A DNA stretch of 7,640 bases. Source: Xanthobacteraceae bacterium. GTDB lineage: Bacteria > Pseudomonadota > Alphaproteobacteria > Rhizobiales > Xanthobacteraceae. Location: positions 1-7,640 of the forward strand of contig JASHRR010000017.1 in assembly GCA_030037185.1 (NCBI GenBank). The letters run 5' to 3'. Made by a program: the position numbers and the translations under genes. Within the stretch, counting starts at the first letter, position 1. Each line of letters starts with the position of its first letter. Of the stretch, positions 1 to 5,245 are shown in pieces. The notes beneath the pieces were generated by a model, which was not told the origin of the DNA, ran no database searches, and saw only the letters and a program-made list of their open reading frames with translations.

Positions 1-77
1 TGTTGCTCACGCAACCGTGGCAAGATCAGTCAAATCGATGCCGCTGCACGTCCCTCCCAGAGGGAGCGCGATGGGGG

Positions 78-191
78 CCGGACTATGTCGCGACTCACAG
101 GAGATTTGCGCCGTAAAACTGGGCACAAACAGAAATTACGCGACATAGTCCGGCGGGGCAGATAGTGGCGACTATGTCGATCAAGACATAG
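78..191. repeat. Inverted repeats built on TATGTCG next to a recombinase remnant
   Basis: The 15-base sequence CCGGACTATGTCGCG at 78-92 is repeated as its exact reverse complement at 139-153, with 46 bases between the arms. A second, smaller palindrome follows: CTATGTC at 172-178 and GACATAG at 185-191, with a 6-base loop. Four copies of the same core, in alternating orientation, therefore lie within 115 bases and stop exactly where recognisable recombinase coding begins (193). Inverted copies of a short core are what tyrosine recombinases bind, so this is plausibly an element end or core recombination site. A recombinase-in-trio (RIT) type of element is one possibility, but that assignment is inference. 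Confidence 0.6.
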
Positions 192-192
192 C

Positions 193-411
193 CGGCACAC
201 AACGGCTGTTCACCTGCTGCGTGCCGGCGTCGATATCAACACGATCCGCGCTTGGCTGGGCCACGTGTCATTGGACACCACGCACATCTATGCTGAGGTC
301 GACCTGGAAATGAAGGCAAAAGCGCTAGCCGTCGTTGATATTAACGGCATGAGCCAGCCATATCGACAACACCTTCGGCCGTCGTTGATGGCCTTCCTGA
401 AAGAGCTGTAG
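193..411 (+). pseudogene. Tyrosine recombinase/integrase, C-terminal fragment
   Basis: Reading from 193 in frame gives RHTTAVHLLRAGVDINTIRA, then WLGHVSLDTTHIYAEVD, ending with a TAG stop at 409-411. This is the C-terminal catalytic region of the phage-integrase family (PF00589): an Arg-His pair at the position of the conserved HxxR box, the LGH box with its His, and the nucleophilic Tyr in HIYAEVD. The remaining 72 codons are open. The same frame has a stop at 163-165, and the codons between 166 and 192 do not look like the family, so the N-terminal arm-binding and core-binding parts and the first catalytic Arg are missing. The break falls at the TATGTCG repeats, suggesting replacement of the 5' part by another element end. 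The fragment cannot be active. Its closest relatives, by wording, are recombinases found in groups in rhizobial mobile regions. Confidence 0.8.
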
Positions 412-433
412 GCCGAAAAGTGCGCCTATTTAT

Positions 434-490
434 GATGCTCTGATTGCCTGGCTAAAGGGGCTGAAACTGGAGCTGACACGGATTGGACTG
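434..490 (+). pseudogene. IS110-family transposase, short internal fragment (inverted piece)
   Basis: The + strand reads DALIAWLKGLKLELTRIGL in frame from 434 to 490. In intact IS110-family transposases this kind of sequence follows the N-terminal stretch KIV.(A/S)SEP and precedes EAGPLSQWL. The N-terminal stretch itself lies just to the right on the opposite strand (508-672). After 490 the frame stays open but the similarity is lost. There is no start codon, RBS or separate function; it is a 19-residue relic. It matters because its orientation shows that a small segment has been flipped inside the old transposase gene. The assignment rests on my memory of family consensus sequences and on its position next to the N-terminal piece. 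Confidence 0.55.
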
Positions 491-507
491 ATATGTTGCG
501 GCCAAAT

Positions 508-672
508 TTATGTTGTCTCCACTGAAGCGAGCCAAGGACGTGGCATTTCCCTAGGCTCGCTCCGCAACGGTTCACTGACGATCTTGCCTTCGCGGACGAT
601 TTTGCCGCTGCCATCTACAACGCACACGCTTGAAACTTCCAAAGACACGTCGATTCCGACATAGTGGCTCAT
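508..672 (-). pseudogene. IS110-family transposase, N-terminal fragment
   Basis: On the minus strand from the ATG at 672 the protein begins MSHYVGIDVSLEVSSVCVVD and continues GSGKIVREGKIVSEP. This is the start of the DEDD RuvC-like catalytic domain of IS110-family transposases (PF01548); the Asp of GIDVS at residue 8 is the first acidic catalytic residue. Similarity is lost after about residue 35-40, and a TAA stop at 508-510 ends the frame after 54 codons, against about 340 in an intact protein. Upstream on the same strand is AAGGGA about 6 bases from the ATG, a weak ribosome-binding site. The next part of the protein is found on the opposite strand at 434-490, so the gene is broken by rearrangement and not simply truncated. 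Confidence 0.85.
526..561. repeat. 12-base inverted repeat at the rearrangement junction
   Basis: AGCGAGCCAAGG at 526-537 pairs with CCTAGGCTCGCT at 550-561 (11 of 12 positions, eight outer ones perfect) around a 12-base loop. It lies between the two oppositely oriented pieces of the IS110-family transposase, inside the part of the minus-strand reading frame that no longer matches the family. It could be the hairpin on which the local inversion occurred, or the trace of a further small insertion. Confidence 0.5.
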
Positions 673-804
673 GGGTCGTCCCTTGATGATGCTTGGAGCG
701 GGCCTCGCCCGACTCCGTTCGCTTTACGACACCATCAGTTTGAGGGACGACTCCCTTTCGGGGGCTAGGCCCGTTACCCCATCTAGCCCTGCTCTCCTGC
801 CCGT
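673..804 (-). other. Probable non-coding left end of the IS110-family element, with RNA-like stems
   Basis: This 132-base stretch lies between the transposase start (672) and the stop codon of the next gene (805) and has no credible ORF. It is rich in complementary segments: GTCGTCCCT at 675-683 with AGGGACGAC at 743-751 (9 perfect pairs), enclosing CGGGC/GCCCG at 699-703 and 707-711; AGGGA/TCCCT at 743-747 and 752-756 as a competing hairpin; and GGGCTAG/CTAGCCC at 762-768 and 783-789. IS110-family elements are known to carry a structured non-coding RNA (bridge RNA) in a non-coding end, upstream of the transposase in the IS110 group. That this stretch is the remnant of such a locus is inference. 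The last hairpin could also act as a transcription end for the gene at 805-2001, but no T-run follows it in that direction. Confidence 0.45.
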
Positions 805-2001
805 TTACCGCAACGGATCATCTTCGACACCCACGAAATCCGTGGCATTGTCTTTTGTTGCCGGATGCGGGCCACGACCCTGCTTATACGCGATTTCTTC
901 GGCGCGCGCCCCGCGCATCAAGCCCGGATGGCCGTAATTTCCTTCGACACAACGCGGCTCGGTGTAGAACCGGTTCGCTTCCTCGCTCTGCCGGGTGAAC
1001 TCCTGCTTGACGGTCCACGGACGAGTCCACACGGTTGGATCTTCAATGGTCGCGACGTATTCGATTGAGGTCGGGCCCGTGCGCGCCCAACGCTCGATCA
1101 GATGCAGATTCTCGCGGGAGCCCTGGTAGTCGGTCTTCGCACTGAAGTTTGTCACATCGACCACGAGCGTATTGCCCTCCCAGTGGCCGCGCGAGTCGCC
1201 GTACCATTGGCGGATGCTGCTCGGCAGGTGTGGACTTCCGTTCATGACGATGTTGCGCTGCCAGCCCTGACCCTGCCCCACGTCGTAGAAAATCGAGATG
1301 CCGCCGGGCGTTTGCACGATCCGGCGGAAGCTGCCGGTCGCGGCGCCGAATTCCGGTAGTCCGCCGGTCAAGCAGCGATCCGCCAGCGCGCCATCCTCCG
1401 GACCATCGTGCCGGTTCATCCGCACCGTGTTGTAGCGGGGCGCAGGCTCAGCGAGCCTTGGCGAGGGTGTCGGATCATATGTTCCGCCGCTGCAGGCCAC
1501 TGATTTCGACTTGCAGGTCTCGGTCGCCTGCAGCAGGGCGAGTCTAAACTGTCGATCGGCATTGGCGATTTTCTGCCCCTGGGGCGTCATCGAGGGGATT
1601 CGCCCATTGGGGGGATCGACGATCAACGAGGTGCGTATACCGGCGTGCTTGTATGACTGGAACAAGCCGTTATACGCGCCGGCGACATCGAGTTCGGTAC
1701 CGCGCTCCACACGCTTGTCGCGGCGTAACAATGCAGAACGTTCCCGATCCAGTTCTTCCCGCTGTGCCGCTGTGAAAAACTCCTGGTTTGCATATTTCGG
1801 CGAGCGTTGCAGGGGCGTGTCCGTCTCATCGGTCCAGATGCCCTGCAGATCGGGTTCACCCCATGGCGTTTTCACCGCCGAATCCTCTGCCGCGACGGAT
1901 TTTGCCGGCGTCTGAGCTGTTGCTGGCGGACCGGAAAGAGCGACGACGGCGGCTCCAGCAAGAACGCCCCTTATCATTGAGCCTGAGAAGCGATCGGGCA
2001 T
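805..2001 (-). CDS. Secreted protein of an uncharacterised family (398 aa)
   Basis: I do not know an assigned function or gene name for this protein. I chose the ATG at 2001 because AAAGGAG (2008-2014) lies 6 bases before it and a classic signal peptide follows: Arg11, a hydrophobic run at about 12-24, and an Ala-x-Ala cleavage site after Ala29 (PATA/Q). The frame is open upstream to 2229, but that extension has no hydrophobic core or RBS. The mature part carries blocks that recur in secreted proteins of soil Proteobacteria and Acidobacteria: PDLQGIW (50-56), LIVDPPNGRIP (126-136), DRCLTGGLP (208-216), HWEGNTLVVDVTNF (273-286), ENLHLIERW (297-305) and CVEGNYG (351-357). Four Cys (163, 170, 210, 351) could form two disulfides in the periplasm. 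There are no catalytic motifs I can name and no membrane helix besides the signal. The reading frame is intact and ends 16 bases from a hairpin at 762-789. The IS110 left end begins almost at its stop codon. Confidence 0.88.
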   Translation of the reverse strand: MPDRFSGSMIRGVLAGAAVVALSGPPATAQTPAKSVAAEDSAVKTPWGEPDLQGIWTDETDTPLQRSPKYANQEFFTAAQREELDRERSALLRRDKRVERGTELDVAGAYNGLFQSYKHAGIRTSLIVDPPNGRIPSMTPQGQKIANADRQFRLALLQATETCKSKSVACSGGTYDPTPSPRLAEPAPRYNTVRMNRHDGPEDGALADRCLTGGLPEFGAATGSFRRIVQTPGGISIFYDVGQGQGWQRNIVMNGSPHLPSSIRQWYGDSRGHWEGNTLVVDVTNFSAKTDYQGSRENLHLIERWARTGPTSIEYVATIEDPTVWTRPWTVKQEFTRQSEEANRFYTEPRCVEGNYGHPGLMRGARAEEIAYKQGRGPHPATKDNATDFVGVEDDPLR

Positions 2002-2007
2002 GATGAT

Positions 2008-2014
2008 CTCCTTT
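2008..2014 (-). promoter_or_regulatory. Ribosome-binding site that fixes the start at 2001
   Basis: On the minus strand AAAGGAG stands 6 bases before the ATG at 2001-1999. It is a near-perfect Shine-Dalgarno sequence and is the main reason to prefer this start over the open frame extending to 2229. Confidence 0.8.
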
Positions 2015-2122
2015 TGCCTTGCAGCGCCTGTTACTGCGGCGGATCGGATCTGCTTCAATAAATCCGGTGATGTCGTCCTCGGTGCCGGAGCCGAATGCGT
2101 CTGTACACGCGGATTCGCTCCC

Positions 2123-2139
2123 TCGACTTTGGAAGTCGA
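2123..2139. repeat. Perfect 7-bp hairpin/palindrome upstream of the secreted-protein gene
   Basis: TCGACTT and AAGTCGA flank a 3-base loop (TGG). It lies about 120 bases upstream of the start of the 805-2001 gene, within its likely 5' untranslated or promoter region, so it could be a regulator-binding site or an mRNA hairpin. No clear sigma-70 promoter could be fixed around it. Confidence 0.5.
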
Positions 2140-2285
2140 ATGCGACATCGCATGCATCCTGCCGCCACTGCCAGACAGAGGAATGTTCCAGCCACCTCGC
2201 AAGGACCTCAACGGTGGCACCATTATCATTAAGGACTAGCCCACAGTCCAGCGGAATGAGATATCCTCAATCTACGGCAATAACA

Positions 2286-2304
2286 CGTTGCTGATGCAGC
2301 AACG
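2286..2304. repeat. Perfect 8-bp hairpin/palindrome CGTTGCTG-ATG-CAGCAACG
   Basis: Two perfectly complementary 8-base arms surround a 3-base centre, giving a 19-base dyad of operator size. It is about 285 bases upstream of the 805-2001 gene. No T-run follows on either strand, so it is not an intrinsic terminator. Confidence 0.55.
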
Positions 2305-2743
2305 CGATCGAGCGCAATTGGTCGATTTCGATTGCGTATGCCCCCGGTGGAAGGCTTCCAGTTCGATTGCAACGAAGCGATCGCTGCCGGCACGCATGCT
2401 GCAAACCTTTGCGTTTGCGGCTCACTACGGCTCTGCGGAGCCTAGCGTCGAGGGCTGGGTGCCGATTGTTTTAGGCGAATGATCTCGATGTGGCTGGCAC
2501 CACATGGCGCCGACAACCACCGGCGCAGGTATTGAGCGAGGGAATCTCCCGCCGCTAGGGATGCCGAGCTTATCAACCTTCCCAAACACGATTCTTAGGA
2601 GACGGTCATGAGCCGAAGCGTATCCGTGGCGCCCACTAAACCAGGACGGTAGACGGATGCGAGGCGCGAACCGACGAACACCAGCTGGGATCATACGAAG
2701 TCCTCGCTTAGATCACCGGACTAAGCAGCACTCCGATCGCCGA
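2305..2743. other. Gene-poor stretch, no supported gene
   Basis: I see no credible intact gene here. The longest frames have no RBS, no family resemblance and unlikely composition. One start signal is present: AGGAG at 2597-2601, 6 bases before an ATG at 2608, but that frame stops after 14 codons (2650-2652; MSRSVSVAPTKPGR), so it is either a leader peptide or the beginning of a lost gene. The stretch reads like decayed accessory DNA. Confidence 0.5.
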
Positions 2744-2971
2744 TTAAAAGCAATGCGCGAGTCGCCCTAAGCTGCATCTTCGTTTTGGTGAATGCAGGGC
2801 TGCATCAAAGGCTTTGACCGCAGCAGCGCTAAACGCCTTGATCGCCTTTTCAGGATCGGTCTTGGCCATTTCTATCGCCAATGACTCAAAATCACTTATC
2901 CCGATTGCGAAATCGTTGTTGCGTTCGCGAGTACGGGCATTGGACGACACCTCAATGAGTCCGACAACCAA
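2744..2971 (-). CDS. Doubtful small hypothetical protein (75 aa)
   Basis: The minus frame is open for 75 codons. Residues about 10-60 have a protein-like composition: a charged start (ARTRERNND), then IGISDFESLAIEMAKTDPEK and AIKAFSAAAVKAFDAAL, which would form amphipathic helices. The terminal RRCSLGRLAHCF looks unlike a natural end and may follow a frameshift. The start at 2971 is TTG, and I see no clear Shine-Dalgarno sequence; a GTG eight codons in is an alternative. I do not recognise the family. It may be a relic of a small gene and not a functional one. Confidence 0.25.
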   Translation of the reverse strand: MVVGLIEVSSNARTRERNNDFAIGISDFESLAIEMAKTDPEKAIKAFSAAAVKAFDAALHSPKRRCSLGRLAHCF

Positions 2972-3333
2972 TTAGGGCGCTTTGGTTGCCACAAACCCCC
3001 ATCGACCGGCCGTCAAGTAGTGACCGTGGGTCGCTGCGCCAGCCGGGCGATCAATCAACTCACTGCCGTGGCGTTGCACTGTCATCAAGCTTGCCATCAT
3101 CGGTCGGCACCTTCACGCCCCAGGTGAGCCCGGCTCGCTTGGCCTTAAACCGATGGTGCGGGCGCGATGATCGTCAATGCCAATGGCACCGGGATGTACC
3201 AAGGTCGTGGTTCACCTGGAAATCGACGTTGCTCCACCGCAGCGCAATGAGCTCCGAAACTTAAAACCCTGACTCGGCTCGGCACACCGCTAGTCTCATC
3301 TGCCTCGCGGCTTAGCAAGAGCAACGTCCAGCA

Positions 3334-3480
3334 AGCAGGCGGGTGCCGCTCACCATCTTCCGGGCCCGCTCCAGCAATTTGTCCGGCAATGACTTCGCGC
3401 CTCACCTCGGGCTGGTCGGCAATATCAAAAGCTTCGCACATCGCTGCAACAGCTTCAGCGTCGAACGCCCCGGTCGCATG
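3334..3480 (-). pseudogene. Remnant of a small conserved hypothetical protein
   Basis: Reading the minus strand from 3480 gives HATGAFDAEAVAAMCEAFDI, then ADQPEVRREVIAGQIAG and GERHPPA. This resembles a small (about 70-90 aa) conserved hypothetical protein frequent in rhizobia, with the pattern FD.EA..AMC.AFD....QPEV.REVIA..II..A..GERDP. Compared with that remembered pattern, roughly nine residues between CEAFD and QPEV are missing, and the part around QIAGAGPEDGERHPP reads better if the frame shifts. An in-frame stop lies just upstream (AN*FIHATG) and no proper start with RBS is visible; the frame then runs on to 3145 without resemblance. I read it as decayed. The family match is from memory and is moderate. 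Confidence 0.45.
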
Positions 3481-3655
3481 AATGAATCAATTGGCATAAT
3501 CGCTCCACAGCAGCAGAGCGCGCCCATGCCAATAATAATAGGAACTTCAGGATTAATTAGCCTTAACGCGCAAAATCAGTGCGCGGATCACCTTCAGGTC
3601 CGGTGATAAGCCCTGGCATAGCCCAAGCGGCCGGCGCCCGGTTGACGGTACCATC

Positions 3656-4390
3656 GCGCGCGGAATCGCGCAGCTGATGCGGCTAGGCAGGTTCCGCCCG
3701 GTGCATTGCAAGTCGATCCCAGCGCAGGATAAGCGTACGCTGCTCACCGCGCGCAAGCTGGTGCAGGTAAAACTTCATGACATCGAGATGAGTTTGCGGG
3801 GCATTCTGCGTGGCTTCGGCCTCAAGGTTGGGCCAACCACGCCAGCGCGCTTCGAAGGGCGGATTCGCGAACTCGTTGCTGGGCATCCGAGCCTGCAGGC
3901 GATCGCGCAGGGCCTGTTGGCGGTACGTGTCGCGCTGCGGCGAGAGTTCGACCACTTCGAGAAGCAAGTGCTCGCCGTGACCCGCTGCGATACGCGGGCG
4001 CGGTTGTTGATGTCCGTGCCCGGCGTCGGTGCCATCGTCTCGCTTACTTTCGCCGCGGCGATTGATGACCCGGCACGCTTCAAATCATCGAAGCAAGTCG
4101 GGCCCTATTTCGGCCTGACGCCAACCAAATACCAATCCGGCGAGACGCACATCGATGGCCGCATCTCGAAAATCGGTGATGCATGGGTGCGCGCGGTTCT
4201 TTACGAGGCCGCCAACATCATTCTGACCAAGCCACTCAAGGGTCGCACGGCGTTGAAAAGCTGGGCGATGAAGCTCGCCAGGCGGAGCGGGATGAAGAAA
4301 GCCAAGGTGGCGCTGGCCCGCAAACTCGCCGTCATCATGCATCGGATGCTCGCCGATGGCATCAGCTTCCGTAATATCGTAGCGGTTTGA
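3656..4390 (+). pseudogene. IS110-family transposase, C-terminal fragment
   Basis: The frame reads ARGIAQLMRLGRFRPVHCKS from 3656 and runs to the stop at 4388-4390. Numbered from the ATG at 3677 (237 residues), residues 110-195 are the Transposase_20 (PF02371) domain: SVPGVGAIVSLTF, FKSSKQVGPYFGLTP, KYQSGETHIDG, ISKIGDAWVRAVLYEAANI. Ser154 in KYQSGE is the family's conserved serine, needed together with the N-terminal DEDD site. The C-terminal basic part (KKAKVALARKLAVIMHRM) is complete. The N-terminal RuvC-like domain is absent; the TDRKDARGIAQL motif has become VDGTIARGIAQL, so the last acidic pair is lost. Decayed similarity may reach back to about 3610 out of frame. ATG 3677 is not a real start. 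The N-terminal pieces at 434-490 and 508-672 may come from the same ancestral copy. Confidence 0.88.
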
Positions 4391-4735
4391 GTGGAGGTTG
4401 CGGATGATGACGCAAAGACGTCGCGACGCGACCAATCCAAGAAGGCTGCCGTTCCATCAATCCGGCCTTATCAACCTCACCGTAGAAGAGGAGCGATTAC
4501 ACTGTTTCGGGCGGGTAATGACACCAGCCTTCCCGAGCGAGGTCCCGACGCCGGGACGATGGATCAGGTCAGGCAGCAAGTTGGGTCGTGGCACCCGACC
4601 ACGCGTACCTAGATAGGTCGACCTATCCTCTCAAACCCCATCAGGCGGCGGCCAGCGCGCCGACCCCGGACAGAAGCACGACCCCGGCGGAACGGATGAC
4701 TCGCGAGTGGAGAGATGACCTTGACAAACCCCGGC
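4391..4735 (+). other. Probable non-coding right end of the IS110-family element
   Basis: No ORF here is convincing. The stretch follows directly on the transposase stop and contains local structure: GTCCCG/CGGGAC at 4542-4547 and 4552-4557 (perfect 6-bp stem, 4-base loop), GGTCG/CGACC at 4584-4588 and 4596-4600 overlapping the alternative CGTGG/CCACG at 4587-4591 and 4599-4603, and a 16-base palindrome at 4612-4627. A consensus -35 hexamer TTGACA at 4721-4726 points outward with no matching -10 inside; in IS110-family elements a promoter is formed across the joined ends of the circular intermediate, with the -35 supplied by the right end. The outer boundary near 4735 is a guess. Confidence 0.4.
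4612..4627. repeat. 16-bp perfect palindrome GATAGGTCGACCTATC
   Basis: The sequence equals its own reverse complement with no loop. Its left part also belongs to a second dyad, ACCTA-GA-TAGGT, at 4607-4618, so the ACCTA/TAGGT core occurs three times in 21 bases. It lies in the non-coding region after the IS110-family transposase fragment and could be a subterminal repeat, a protein-binding site or an element junction. Confidence 0.65.
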
Positions 4736-5142
4736 CCGTTACAGAAGCTCAACTTAGGCGGTGGCATGCGGTCGTCGTATGGCTAGGCGACGTGCTTTGA
4801 AATTTGATAACACCTTCCTTCTTGCTGGCCTTCTGCGTCGCATAGGCGTCTGCAACCGTGCAATACAACGGAAACGGCCTGGGCGGTCAGGTCAAAATCC
4901 CAACAACGGTCCCGCGCTTCCTCGCCATGCCTAAAGGCAGGGGCCTGCGCGCGGAGGTTCCGGAATGGGCATGTAAGGATCGCACAGGCTGGGCCAATAC
5001 CGGCCATTGGAGCGTCAACACAGGGCCATTGGGGGATGGCGCCACTAGTACGATGCCGCGATGCGATGACAGAGGAAATTGATTGGTTTCTCCGGAAGGC
5101 AGAATTTGCATCTCAAATTGGGAGCCGCGCAAGCCACCAGCG
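4736..5142. other. Gene-poor spacer upstream of the hydrolase, with phased GGCCAWT repeats
   Basis: I find no supported gene. The ORF reaching 4800 starts inside the IS110 end and has no RBS or family resemblance. The one regular pattern is GGCCAAT at 4992-4998, GGCCATTGG at 5002-5010 and GGCCATTGG at 5024-5032, with starts spaced 10 and 22 bases apart, close to one and two helical turns. They lie about 110-150 bases upstream of the putative hydrolase promoter and could be activator-binding sites, but they may be chance. Confidence 0.4.
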
Positions 5143-5171
5143 TTGACCGCATCCGTCATGAGGCGGACAAT
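5143..5171 (+). promoter_or_regulatory. Candidate sigma-70-type promoter for the hydrolase gene
   Basis: TTGACC at 5143-5148 (5 of 6 matches to the -35 consensus) is followed after 17 bases by GACAAT at 5166-5171 (4 of 6 to the -10 consensus). Transcription would begin near 5178, giving a leader of about 65-70 bases before the ATG at 5246. The spacing is ideal, but the -10 box is only fair. Confidence 0.35.
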
Positions 5172-5234
5172 CAACAAAACGATTCTCGAAGGATTCGCGC
5201 AGGATCCAGGAGAGTGAGAAGAGACTCAAAGATC

Positions 5235-5240
5235 GGGAGG
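5235..5240 (+). promoter_or_regulatory. Ribosome-binding site of the hydrolase gene
   Basis: GGGAGG stands 5 bases before the ATG at 5246, a strong Shine-Dalgarno sequence that supports this start together with the signal peptide that follows. Confidence 0.75.
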
Positions 5241-5245
5241 ACGAC

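Noticed and set aside
656..664. Further TATGTCG copy related to the repeats at 78-191
   Set aside because: This copy is part of the codons for HYVG in the IS110 transposase start and is most likely coincidence.
2002..2229. N-terminal extension of the secreted-protein gene to an upstream ATG
   Set aside because: It lacks an RBS and would bury a textbook signal peptide 76 residues inside the protein; the ATG at 2001 has AAAGGAG in the right place.
2429..2442. Small hairpin GGCTC-TGCG-GAGCC
   Set aside because: A 5-bp stem is expected by chance in high-GC DNA and it has no T-run or gene context.
2425..2694. 89-codon minus-strand ORF
   Set aside because: No RBS, no recognisable family and random-looking composition.
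3677..3679. ATG as a true start of a short standalone transposase
   Set aside because: Family similarity continues upstream in frame (ARGIAQL from 3656), so this Met is internal and the gene is truncated.
4085..4435. Minus-strand ORF of 116 codons
   Set aside because: It is antisense to the IS110 transposase C-terminal region, with composition typical of a shadow frame.
4588..4800. 70-codon + strand ORF beyond the transposase
   Set aside because: It starts within the structured IS end, has no RBS and no family resemblance; a few protein-like residues near its end are not enough.
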